From: Chara braunii
Lineage: Eukaryota > Streptophyta > Charophyceae > Charales > Characeae
Assembly: GCA_003427395.1 (NCBI GenBank)
Contig: BFEA01000301.1
Location: 1,399,446-1,437,921 of the forward strand
Direction of reading: 5' to 3'
DNA length: 38,476 nucleotides
The notes beneath the pieces were generated by a model, which was not told the DNA's origin, did not search any database, and was given only the letters and a program-made list of their open reading frames with translations. The translations under genes were made by a program, and so were the position numbers. Shown here piece after piece: positions 1 through 8,655 of the stretch. Within the stretch, counting starts at the first letter, position 1. Each line of letters opens with the position of its first letter.

Positions 1-635
1 CCAGGTAGTCCTGCACTATCCCTTCCAACTCCTCGGGACGTTGCCCGCCAAAATAACATCCACTAGTCCTCACAAAAAAATAAAGCACTCAAGTTCTCAC
101 TTTGTCGGTACCCCCCGTCCCACTCACGTGCTNNGCTGGTCCCACTNGTTCCACTTGGTGAGAGCCAATGACGNGCAAATACAAAAAAAATNGCGTGTCG
201 TTTTCACCTTGATAATCCTGGTCCAATANNCTTANTGTATCGCCGTAATAATTTTGCTCCAAGTTACCCCTTCACCGACGTTGGCGGTGAGCTCCTCGAC
301 GCACCAAAATTTATCNAGCACTTTTCCCCCACTTAGTACCGCCTGATGAACCCCAATTTTGGCAGCGTAACGCTGCAAAAATTATTGTCGTCGACTTCAG
401 AAAAATTTGGCAGCATTTCCCCACAAAAGTGGAAAAACAGGCTATCGAGGTTTAACCTCCTGGTACCACCATCAGTGTGGTCCTAAAGTTCACTGCAGCC
501 GCTCAAAACTTGCTGCCAAATTAGTAAAATTTGGGCCCTGGAGAAAATCTAGGCCCAAAGTATACTCCCACTGTGCCGCTTTGGTCCTTCAGCGTCCCTA
601 GTACTGTCCGACAAGACCAACACTAACCAAAAGGA
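1..635. other. unassigned repeat-like DNA
   Basis: No gene is supported here. Open frames are short and overlap Ns. A perfect 7-bp palindromic hairpin (GCAGCGT A ACGCTGC) lies near 364-378 and phrases such as TTTTGGCAGC recur on both sides of it, so this is probably part of a dispersed element. I could not assign it to a family. Confidence 0.3.
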
Positions 636-912
636 AGAGGAGCAGTGTGCTCCCTAGGCTACAGTTGTCCTGCTCCTCTAGCGCTCCATTGCAGACCTTT
701 ATTTTTCTTTTATTTTTCTGATAAGAGGTTGGAGGGATACAACCCCTTTCAGTTTGATGTATGTGGCACTATTTCCTAGGGCAGAGACATCAAGGAAAAT
801 GTTGTACTTAGCCTTTTCCTTTTTGACCTTTTAATTTTCAGGCTCCCTTTAAAAATGGGAGTCTGACAGTTGCCTCTGGTAGTTTTATGCCAGAGGTAGC
901 ACCTCATGAGGA
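636..912. repeat. chain of inverted repeats (hairpins)
   Basis: Inverted repeats lie in a row. AGAGGAGCAG at 636-645 pairs perfectly with CTGCTCCTCT at 670-679. TCAGGCTCCC at 838-847 pairs with GGGAGTCTGA at 857-866, with one G-T pair. GCCTCTGG near 872 pairs with CCAGAGG near 890, and CCTCATGAGG follows near 902. No reading frame is supported. They may be the arms of a fold-back element or a structured non-coding repeat. Confidence 0.5.
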
Positions 913-1408
913 AAAGTGTCCTTACGAGAATACACTAAATGAAAAAAGGAAAAGGAAAAACTAAATTTAGCTTACACGCGCTTGCCCAATTCGTCAGCCG
1001 GGTTCATGTTATTGCATGCAACAACATCCCCCTCTTTTTCCTAAACCTCTCCCCTGAAAAAGGGGAGGGCAGTTGGCAGGTTGGGAGAAGTGGCTCTCCT
1101 CCTCCCAACATTTTTTTTTCTCTTTCTCTAACTCGCTCAGTCTCCCACGAGCACATCGTGAGCCGCAAGATCACAAATCTCGTGGTCACAATTATTTGTG
1201 TCATACGGGGTGGAACCTCACATGCTCCCATACAACCAAACTGACTGTTATTCCAACCACGAGGCAGTTACCTCGTGTTTTTATTTTGTTTTTATTTCCT
1301 AGTTGCAGACCGTTTATTAAAACGATCGCGCACTTAGCAACTTGCAGAAACGAGAGGAGGGGGGACAAACAATGTGTAGCAGTGTACATTTCCATGTTCT
1401 GGTTGAAG
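913..1408. other. intergenic DNA, nothing assigned
   Basis: A purine-rich start and a CCTCCTCCC stretch are visible. Open frames on both strands overlap each other and show no recognisable domain. I see no gene. Confidence 0.3.
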
Positions 1409-1652
1409 ATTCATTCCGATTTTACTCGTCCTATTTATGGAAGTAACATGAGGCCTGCGGCGAGGTTGGAGACTTCTTGTTCTCTCTCTCTCTCTCTCTT
1501 ACACACACACACACATACACACACACGCACACATACACACACACACACACAAGGGTAGTAGTATATGTTTCCATGTTCTAGTGGTAGATTCATTCGATTT
1601 TGCTCATCCTATTGATGAAAGTAGCGTGAGGTGAGCGGCGAAGTGAGAGACT
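1409..1652. repeat. duplicated GATTCATTCCG motif around a (TC)n(AC)n microsatellite
   Basis: GATTCATTCCGATTTTACTC near 1409 recurs as GATTCATTCGATTTTGCTC near 1587, each followed by a CATCCTATTGATG-like tail and a GTAGCGTGAGG-like tail. Between them lie (TC)n at 1481-1499 and an (AC)n-rich run at 1501-1551. Related motifs occur near 6092, 30960 and 31150, in each case beside a GA or GT microsatellite. Confidence 0.55.
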
Positions 1653-1756
1653 TACCTGTCCGCAGATGCGTTGCTCATCCCATTTTTTATAGCCCGTTCT
1701 TTGAAGCGAACGGGCGCAGCGCAACTCGCAGTTCGTAAAAACGGGAAGGGGGGATT

Positions 1757-1939
1757 TAAAAAAAAAAAAAAAAAAAAATCCAAAATGAAATATAAAAACA
1801 AATCTTGATAAAAAAAAGAACTTACTTTCTGACGAAACGGTTGGCATTCACAACTATCCATTGGGGCTGTAAGTCCCCATCAATTTGTAACGCGCCACAT
1901 GGCGCTTGGCTTTTAGTTTTTTTTTTTTTTTTTTTTTTT
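1757..1939. repeat. poly(A) and poly(T) runs
   Basis: A run of about 21 A at 1758-1778 and a run of about 23 T at 1917-1939 bracket a short segment. The poly(T) run directly abuts the start of the family C repeat at about 1940, so it may mark an insertion boundary or retroposon tail. Confidence 0.6.
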
Positions 1940-2930
1940 GGTAACCGTCGGCCTAAGCCAACGACTAATTTTCCTCCCCCGACGCCCTCGCAACACTTTC
2001 CTGGTCTGTTGAAANACAGACAAAACTTCGATCCTCGATGAGATCGAACTCAGAAAAAAAACTTGGACCACTTCTTGATTTATGTNTGTCATCCTTGTGC
2101 AGGGGTCATCCCNAATCCACAGNATGTGCGGTCGATCTCGACCGCATGATNTGATCCTGCGGTCNGAATCGACCTTGCCACCACTCCAACTTTGTGGGCT
2201 GCTCCNTCAAAAGGAGCTAGCCCANNGGGATGTTTTGGCTTTGATCCCCGTATCCACGACATCNNAGGCTGGCATGTTACTGTATGGGTTANCTCCTACT
2301 ACGAGAGTAGTAAGGGTTGCCCCTCCCTATGAAAGGTACCACTGCAATGGNTTGCCNATTTGTGGCCTAGGCCNNGCATGCCCGAGTTTTCATTGGGCTA
2401 GCTCCCTGTCTATGGCTTGGACGGGTGNCCTGCCAGATTGACCACAACGACGCTTAACACGGGATCAATCNGGTAAAAATAAATAAATAAATAAATTAGG
2501 CATTTCATTCTATTTNCGCGNCNCGGCCCCATATCCGACGCGNCCNCTCTTTTCGGCATACCTAGGCCATGAATCGCGCGGCTGGATAGGTCTTAGCCTT
2601 AGCATTCTCACCGTCGCGTGCCTCTGAGGCCCCACTAGATAAGACTGATGACAACCATAAAAGTTGGAGTCTATAACTTTTATGAACCTTATACACCATC
2701 AAGTCTGAATAAAAGTTATAGGTCATTCAGACTAGCCTATGATCGAGAGACTATAGTCTCGCAACGACAACCCGATTACCGCCATTATTATCGGACGTCA
2801 CAAACGTCCGGACTAAGGTTTTAAAAGTTTTCGTCTCTCGGTCATACGCTACCGGTAGTCTGAATAAACTTCTGGTAACCATTAGTCTCATCAAGTCCCT
2901 CAATTCAACGAAAAAAACGGATACTCCGAC
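1940..2930 (-). repeat. family C repeat, copy 1 (tRNA-like plus U6-like modules)
   Basis: This segment matches, in reverse complement, the repeat at 29815-30650. Shared landmarks are the GACTTGATGAGAC-type region near 2900, the GGCCTAGGCC-like palindrome near 2368, a CTCCTAC...GTAGTAAG inverted repeat near 2294, a GCTCC..AAAAGGAGC hairpin at 2201-2216, a U6-3'-half-like segment, and AAATAAATAAAT at 2478-2495. On the minus strand an A-box-like sequence starts at 2291 and a B-box-like GGATCAAAGCC starts at 2248, 43 nt apart. Several Ns weaken details. It is non-coding and probably a non-autonomous retroposon. A length near 1 kb is large for a SINE, so a composite element is possible. Confidence 0.6.
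2054..2117 (-). ncRNA. U6 snRNA-like fragment (3' half), pseudogene within family C
   Basis: Read on the minus strand, this stretch has the order CCCCTGCACAAGGATGACA, then CATAAATCAAGAA, then GTGGTCCAAG, then a run of eight T. This follows the 3' half of plant U6 snRNA (CCCCTGCGCAAGGATGACAC ... AAATCGAGAAATGGTCCAA plus T-run). The U6 5' stem-loop is not recognisable, so it is a derived fragment and not a functional spliceosomal gene. The T-run could still serve as a pol III terminator. Confidence 0.65.
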
Positions 2931-2934
2931 ATCG

Positions 2935-3361
2935 AAAAACCCGGGCAAATACCGTTGTAATGGTTTCTTCTCCGACAACAATGCCTCTCCTAATATCCCA
3001 GCCATATCCCATTTATCCAATTCCTTAAAACCTTTCCTCCTATATTTATCCTCACAGNTCGCGACTANCCTGNTCCCATCCCNACAATNCATGATGCAAG
3101 GGTTGGTAAAAAACAACTGGTTCATGCTACCACGCTATACCGCAGGACAACAAATCAGAGAGTCCCCAACATTGTGATCAATGGGCCATCTAACTAAATT
3201 GCCAAGTCTTTGTTTCCACTCGTAAACTTCATCTATACACAATCCTCCTACCCCACAAGCCTCCTTTGTTTTATTGAAACAAGAGAGAACCATTTCCTTG
3301 TCAAAATCCTTTTCTTGGATTGAAGGAAAAAATGCAGTTTTTTGGAAAGAAGAGATGATAT
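2935..3361 (-). pseudogene. fragment of an unassigned protein-coding sequence
   Basis: One minus-strand frame stays readable for about 140 codons with a single in-frame stop near 3135. It shows mixed, protein-like composition, for example KEACGVGGLCIDEVYEWKQR, then CEDKYRRKGFKELDKWDMAG near the end, with several cysteines. It is cut sharply on both sides: an LTR terminus begins at 3362 and the family C repeat takes over near 2930. Four or five Ns fall in the middle. I recognise no family. It may be an exon of a cellular gene or part of a larger element trapped between insertions. Confidence 0.4.
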
Positions 3362-3570
3362 TGCAAGGAACATGAATATGGACGAAGCACAGAAATCCAG
3401 AATGCAAAATCACACTGAAGTCCAAGTAGTCAAAGCCAAANCAGATAGTACAATGGAACCGAGTAACCATCCAATTGAGAATAATACAGAANAANNGTGA
3501 NTNNATGTCCATGCCCTACAGGGCAACACCAACACCATAACCCAATGTAGCTCTCTCTCATGAGTGGCGC
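3362..3570 (-). mobile_element. gypsy LTR fragment (U5 end)
   Basis: It starts exactly with TGCAAGGAAC, the same terminus as the LTR at 21495, and runs nearly identically for about 209 bp to TGAGTGGCGC. It then stops where the family B repeat begins. No internal gypsy sequence or primer-binding site adjoins it, so it is a solo-LTR end or truncated LTR. Orientation is that of the full element (minus). Confidence 0.8.
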
Positions 3571-4614
3571 TGTCGGACCAAATACCCTTACAAGGATATT
3601 TNNCTGTGCTTTTGCATTCGACACGGTGACGGCGTCGGCTACCATGATGGAGCCAGTGTGGAATGGAAAGGGTGTGCACGCTTGAGCGTGACACTCGAAA
3701 CGAATTCCTCGGTCATTGAGGCCGGAGCAAAATCGGTGAGAAAATTTCGTTAAGGATGCGCGCGCGTTGTTATGACGCACGCTGTGAAGATTAGGATCTG
3801 CAGTAATACCCTTCGACCGAAGAGGTTGAGGGGTCGATAGGGTTGATGTTATAACGAGTAGATCTACGATGTACTCTGAGACTTAATTGTCAGTACATTA
3901 GTCAGGATAAACTAATACGCGCTCCGATCGTACGACCGGAGCAATTATTAGTGTATGATCATCGGGGTTGAGGTACCACCCCGATTGTTGACGATTGCTC
4001 GAGCGGTACCTTTATCCTTACTAAGTGCATCGTGAGCGAGGTTGAGGATCTAACTCAGCCTCCCGTAGGTAGAAAGGGAGTCGCCCCTTGGGCGGTGACT
4101 TCCTGACCACGCCGCCACCCGAGTGACCGGTGCCTTCGTCCCTCTGCATAGAGAGATACCGTTGCAGGCTCTAATATCATCCGCACAGGCCCTAGACTCG
4201 TGCTATTGGAAACTGGTGTCCGCCGACCTAATGGTACTGGGCCTCTGGAAATGCCTATTTTGTCTTCTTCTGATCAGCCTCGATTACCCGGCAGGTCTAC
4301 TCAGTGTGGTACCGGCCTACCTGCTACTTGAGTGCTTTCCCGCTATTCAAAGTGTGCGGGTTTACCCCGCTTTCTTATACCCTTCCCGCCACGTCCTGCA
4401 GAGCCACGGTTACAGGTAGGTATCGGCTTTGGGCCTTCAGATCAACTAAGTATCTTGAGAGGCACGTGCCCTCAAGTAGACACGCGCTCTAACCGGTGCA
4501 CAGACCGGCGAGCGGACACACACCGCAAAAGACTTGGGAGTGGGCTCGGGTCACTGGTCGGACTGAGCCCACTACTCTATATGTAACTGAGTAGCTCCTC
4601 TTCCTACCGAAGTA

Positions 4615-4697
4615 GGAGTTATCTCAGTAGGTAAAGGGCACAGATTGTCAAGCAACGGATGCAGGGGACGAATCCACCCGACCCCTGAGATAGCTCC
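4615..4697 (+). ncRNA. tRNA-like sequence with 12-bp closing stem, in family B
   Basis: GGAGTTATCTCA (4615-4626) can pair with TGAGATAGCTCC (4686-4697) over 12 positions with one G-U. Inside are an A-box-like TATCTCAGTAGG at 4620 and a B-box-like GGGACGAATCC at 4665, 45 nt apart, close to the spacing in real tRNA genes. The closing stem runs into the A-box region, which no functional tRNA does, so this is a derivative and not an amino-acid-accepting tRNA. The equivalent place in the second copy is 38175-38257. Confidence 0.55.
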
Positions 4698-4739
4698 TTT
4701 TGATAAGGAGCTCCATAAAGTTTTACTCAGGCTCGGTCG

Positions 4740-4812
4740 GGTGGGGACTCGAACCCACGACCTCGAAATTGGGGTTAGCCGCGGTTAGACCCCGTTGTGA
4801 CAGTTGCCACGA
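4740..4812 (-). ncRNA. antisense tRNA-like segment, in family B
   Basis: On the minus strand GGTCGTGGGTTCGAGTCCCC contains an excellent B-box (GGTTCGAGTCC, plus positions 4745-4755). The A-box region is degenerate here, but copy 2 keeps TAGCNTNGGCTCT at 38361-38373 upstream of GGTTCAAGCCC. The cloverleaf is not complete. I treat it as a tRNA-derived promoter-like module facing the sense one. Confidence 0.5.
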
Positions 4813-4826
4813 TGGGGTAAATAGTA

Positions 4827-5233
4827 GTAGGATTTTTCTTTTACTTTTTCTTTTATTTTTTTTATGGTTAGATTCAATTTTTATTTTATTAAAGTTTTAT
4901 CATCTCATTATTATTATTTTCTTTTTTGTTTTTTTACTTTATCTAATCCCGTGTCTACCCTCCCTAACTTCACTTCAATGAATCTGCACCGGATAGACGA
5001 GCAAATTCGCTTCCACGAAAATCTGCTCGACTCCGGACGCAGCAGTCCGAGGCCCTGGCCGCGCATTTGGGTTGTGTTCTCGATGAGCGAACACAACAAG
5101 TGCTTAGCAACGCGCGGGCGGGGACTACGAGCGAAGGCGATGACGAGAGAGAGAGCGCACACAAGCGGAAGAGGTGGTGCAAGCCGGAGAAGTGACGCAA
5201 GTAGGGAGAAGTGGCGCAAGTAGGGAGTAGTAT
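4827..5233. other. T-rich then mixed intergenic DNA
   Basis: A T-rich stretch at 4830-4930 is followed by GC-richer sequence. Open frames exist on both strands but none shows a recognisable domain. Nothing is assigned. Confidence 0.3.
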
Positions 5234-5237
5234 AAGT

Positions 5238-5269
<32 letters not shown>

Positions 5270-5322
5270 GAGAGAAGAGTTGCGCAGGAGGAGGAAGGAG
5301 GCGAACATGTGAAGAAGAAGAA

Positions 5323-5360
<38 letters not shown>

Positions 5361-5361
5361 C
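5234..5361 (+). repeat. (GAA)n microsatellite, interrupted
   Basis: Runs of AAG/GAA at 5236-5269 and 5311-5361 are separated by a short GGAGGAAGGAGG-like purine stretch. Apparent poly-Ser, poly-Phe and poly-Leu frames across it are artefacts of this repeat. Confidence 0.85.
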
Positions 5362-5804
5362 GAGAAGGGGGTCTTCATCGGGACGGGGAAGATTGTTGTA
5401 ATTATCGATCTTGAACGACGAAAGCCTAGTAAACACGAGTCATCGGCTCACGCTGGTTACGTCCCTGCCCTTTGTACATACTGGCGTCGCTCCTACCGGT
5501 TGAAGGATCCAGTGAAGTGTCTGGATTGCGGCGATTTGGGCGGTTTGCCGCCAGGAGTGCGATGCACTTGCAATGACGGACTGACGACTCCGACAGACAA
5601 TAACGACGACGGGGAGCGATATAGAGAATAGGTAAGCGTTTAACCTCATAGCCTACCTCATGGTATATCAATAGAAATAAATAAAATAAGATAAATAAAT
5701 AAAAATAAATAAATAAATAGATAAAAACGAATCGAATAAATCTACAGCTAAAACGTGGGTATGTACATTACCACGCCCTACATGGGTGTGTGTGTGAGTG
5801 TACG

Positions 5805-5807
<3 letters not shown>
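5362..5807. other. unassigned DNA with an (AAAT)n tract
   Basis: Apart from AAATAAATAAAT-type repetition at about 5669-5727 there is no supported gene. Frames on the minus strand around 5430-5670 have no recognisable domain. Confidence 0.35.
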
Positions 5808-5857
<50 letters not shown>

Positions 5858-5960
5858 CTTGTACTTCTTTGAAGTCCACCATCTCTCCTTCTCCCTCTCC
5901 CTATCTGACTTCTCGGTATTTGTGGACTACGTGAGAGAGAGGGGAGAGAGTGGGAGAGGA
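5808..5960. repeat. (GA)n microsatellite plus repeat unit shared with 7117-7231
   Basis: (GA)n at 5808-5852 is followed by GTTCTTCTTGTACTTC, CCACCATCTCT, CTGACTTCTC and GGACTACG, then more GA-rich DNA. The same order occurs at 7117-7231, again ending in (GA)n. The two copies are in direct orientation about 1.27 kb apart, so they belong to one dispersed repeat family associated with GA runs. Confidence 0.6.
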
Positions 5961-6045
5961 GAGAGAGTGAGAGAGACTATAAGTCTCCAACCTTGGCCAA
6001 AAGCTAAGTTTCCGCCCCTCGCTGCAAGCTACTTGGATCGATAGA

Positions 6046-6124
6046 ATGAGCAAATTAAAAAATGCAGTGCATATTCCCACGTTTCAGCGGAAGATTCATT
6101 CCGTTTTTGCTCATCCTATCGATA

Positions 6125-6164
<40 letters not shown>

Positions 6165-6313
6165 CGCATATATGTTTTCACACTTCGGGCTCCCGTTGCC
6201 ACGATCTGGACACATGAAAACGGCCACCGAACATGCATGACACTAGAGAGAGAGGGAGAGAGAAAGAGAGAGAGAGTAAAGAAGAGAGAGACAGTAAAGA
6301 AGAGAGAGAGAGA
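6046..6313. repeat. inverted-repeat motif with (GT)n(GA)n microsatellites
   Basis: GATCGATAGAATGAGCAAA near 6037 and TTTTTGCTCATCCTATCGAT near 6103 are inverted copies around about 50 bp. (GT)n at 6125-6147 and (GA)n at 6147-6164 follow directly, then GA-rich DNA at 6244-6313. The motif is the same one seen near 1409, 1587, 30960 and 31150, so the microsatellites probably travel with this repeat. Confidence 0.55.
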
Positions 6314-6665
6314 TGGTGACACGTGGCATATGAGTGGGGTAACGAGGTTGTTAGTGAAACGAGGGACATACCTGGTGCTTGACACGTGCGGCATTGGCCG
6401 CTGTATGCTCGTACTCTGGAAAAAGTTGTTGCCGTCAACTTCTTGCGCTGTAGTATAGGCTAGTAAAATCTGTCGTTCGTAGTCTGGGCGCCGAGCTCCA
6501 GCTATGATATCAACATTGGTTCTTCGTTGATGATGATGATGACTATTCCCGCATCGATGATCATGAGTTTTTGGTGTCTTCTTACTTAGTGTGACTCGTG
6601 ATGCAATCCCACTTTTATTTGAGGTCACGACTATCTCGTCTCATGTATACGATGCTGCTTTGATT
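6310..6665. repeat. LTR-like repeat, copy 1 (pair with 8310-8655)
   Basis: It shares with 8310-8655, in the same orientation, ACGAGGTT, GACATACC, GCTCGTACT, GTAGTCTGGGCG, GATATCAACA, GATGATGATG, ACTCGTGATGCAAT and TCACGACTATCT. The copies are about 2.0 kb apart. They could be terminal repeats of a small non-autonomous element, but no primer-binding site or polypurine tract is obvious between them. Confidence 0.55.
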
Positions 6666-7116
6666 TAGGGGGTTCGCCATCGATCGTTTCCTCGCATTTT
6701 GTGTGATTAAAATTTTATTATTTCTTTATTACTATTATTATTGATTGATTGGTATTATCACTATTATTATTATTATTATTATTATTATTATCATATTATT
6801 GTTACTATTACTATTGTTGATATTATTATTACTATTATTATTATTATTATTACTATTTACTATTATTATTAAACATTTATTTTATCTACTTTACCTGCCT
6901 ACCATACGCGATAGGTGAAAACAGGCGGGAGATGTGATGGCTCCGCAGGGGCATCCGAAGGTTGACGGTCATCCGCCCGACTTGCTGAAAGCGCACGCTT
7001 GTGCTGTTTACGCTCCTCACGCTAACTCACAGTATGTTGCACATCAGACTGCATCGAGCATAATTACCAGGCTATGGCGAAGAAAGAGAAAGTAGAAGTG
7101 AGAGAAAGAGAGAAGG
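6666..7116. repeat. (ATT)n-rich tract and flanking DNA
   Basis: Interrupted (ATT)n repetition covers about 6720-6870. The rest, to about 7116, has no supported gene. Confidence 0.7.
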
Positions 7117-7231
7117 AGAGAGTTCTTCTTCTTCCTCTTCTAAGTCCACCATCTCTTTTCTATCCTCTCCCTTTCTGACTTCTCAGTATCTGCGGACTAC
7201 GAGAAAGGGAGAGAGAGAGAGAGAGAGGTGA
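7117..7231. repeat. repeat unit shared with 5851-5960, ending in (GA)n
   Basis: GTTCTTCTTCTTCCTC, CCACCATCTCT, CTGACTTCTC and GGACTACG follow in the same order as at 5851-5960, then (GA)n at about 7204-7228. Confidence 0.6.
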
Positions 7232-7934
7232 CAGTGTATGGGATAAGAAGTGCGAACTTTGATTGACAGTGGTTGATTGTTGTGGGGAGCTGCGTGCGGG
7301 TGTGTGCGCATGCGATAGTGAGTGTGCAATGTGCATCCTGCCATCTTTCTCGAATATAGAGTGGACTTCGATAATGGAAATATATACAAGTCATCTTTCA
7401 GGTACAGTGCAGAGTTGAGTGTGCATTGTGTTTACGGGGAGACGGTAGTTTTCCATTTTTTTTCAGCTTGAAGGTTTGTCACTGGGATGCTATGATGCCT
7501 GTCTGTGTGAAAGAGAGAGTGAGAGAGAGGGGAGAAAGTGGAGAGAAAGAGACAGAAAGAGGGAGAGAGTTGTGACTCGAGACAAGACGACATTGGACTT
7601 AGACTCGACATTTGGATTGAGACATCGGACGAGGGATTATTTGGGACCTGTATCGAAGACTTGGTGTTGACGACATTCCTATATTCCCCTCTCCTCGTCT
7701 GATCCCCTTCTCATCGTCTGATCCCCTTCTCCTCGTATGATCCCCTCGTCTCCGTCTGTGTGTACGGGAGGACTGTGCCAAGCTATCTGTTATGTGACAC
7801 GGAGAGAGAGAGAGGGGGAGGGAAGGAGAATGTACGAGAGAGAAACGGGAAGACAGGCGGGTGCACGGTGGTCCTTGGGTGCACGTGACATCTGTGAGTT
7901 GGGGAACGAGGTTGTGAATGGGGGGAAGAGACGT
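7232..7934. other. purine-rich intergenic DNA
   Basis: GA-rich stretches occur at 7507-7568 and 7803-7850. Around 7684-7745 the phrase TGATCCCCTTCTCNTCGTC repeats about three times in tandem. No coding region is supported. Confidence 0.4.
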
Positions 7935-8256
7935 ACCTGGTGAAGAGGAGGTCGGCATTGGTGTTGACATCATCACCCGCTGGTAGTCAAGTTGTCTGGT
8001 TGCTGTCATACTGTAGTTGTAGTGATAGGCTGTAGAGTAGATAGGGCGCCTGACGCCATTCAGAAGAGAGAGCTACATTGGGTTATGTTGTTGGTGTTGC
8101 CCTGTTGGGCTTGGACATTGACTCACGATTCTTGTGTATCATTCTCAAATGGATGGTTACTCGGTTCCATTGTGTTATCTGTTCTTGCCTTGACTACTCG
8201 GACTTCAGTATGATTTTGCAGTTTGGATTTCTGTACTTCGTCCACCTTCATGTTTT
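7935..8256 (+). mobile_element. gypsy-type LTR fragment, inverted relative to the full element
   Basis: Its reverse complement follows 21510-21830 of the full element's LTR in order. It includes GTAGCTCTCTCT, GGCGTCAGGC, CCTATCTACTCTACAG, CAGACAACTTGACTACCAGC and CCAGGTACGT. It crosses the point where the 3' LTR near 13815 is truncated, which supports the LTR being one continuous unit. It ends in a T-rich/(TTA)n tract at 8252-8295, so the U5 tip is lost. Divergence is higher than for the 3362 copy. Confidence 0.7.
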
Positions 8257-8297
8257 TTTTTTTTATTTTTTTTTTTTTATTATTATTATTATTATGT
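8252..8297 (+). repeat. poly(T)/(TTA)n tract
   Basis: T-runs are followed by about six TTA units. The tract directly abuts the end of the inverted LTR fragment. Confidence 0.8.
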
Positions 8298-8309
8298 ATG
8301 AATATTGGT

Positions 8310-8655
8310 GGGCAGATCAGACTGTGAGTTGGGGACGAGGTTATGAGTGTCGCACGAGAAGACATACCAGGGGCANGAAACATACGACATTGGTCGCCTC
8401 ATGCTCGTACTTCAGAAAGTTGNTGTAGTCATCACTCGGCTGTAGTCTAGGTCNGATAGGATCGGTCATCTGTAGTCTGGGCGNAGAGCGCTAGATAGGA
8501 TATCAACACTGNNTCTTNNATGATGATGNTNCTACTNCNGCATTGTCATTTATGAGCTTTGCTGGNCTCTTATGTGGCGAAACTCGTGATGCAATACCGC
8601 TGTCAGTCCGAGATCACGACTATCTGGTCTCGTGTATATGTTGTTATTTGATTAC
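8310..8655. repeat. LTR-like repeat, copy 2 (pair with 6310-6665)
   Basis: Direct copy of the repeat at 6310-6665, with numerous Ns. It begins near GTGAGTTGGGGACGAGG and ends near CGTGTATATGTTGTT. The same opening phrase also occurs at 7890, beside the inverted LTR fragment, so these LTR families may be related. Confidence 0.55.

Larger units (their letters stand above)
3571..4826 (+). repeat. family B repeat, copy 1 (tRNA-like module at the right end)
   Basis: It aligns over nearly its full length with 37578-38411. Shared landmarks include ACCAAATACCCTTA, GCTTTTGCATTCGACAC, GCGCGCGTTGTTATGA, AGTCTCAGT-like sequence, ACTTGAGTGCTTT, ACTGAGCCC, and a TAGGAG...AAGGAGCT hairpin cluster. No protein frame is conserved. 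Near the right end a plus-strand tRNA-like segment (4615-4697), a TAGCTCCTTTT/AAGGAGCT hairpin (4691-4713) and an antisense tRNA-like B-box (4745-4755) follow one another. Its left edge replaces the LTR sequence at 3571. Likely a non-autonomous element; the transposition class is unknown. Confidence 0.6.

Noticed and set aside
4914-5436. Frames with poly-Ser, poly-Leu and poly-Phe runs
   Set aside because: They are translations of the (GAA)n microsatellite in three phases.
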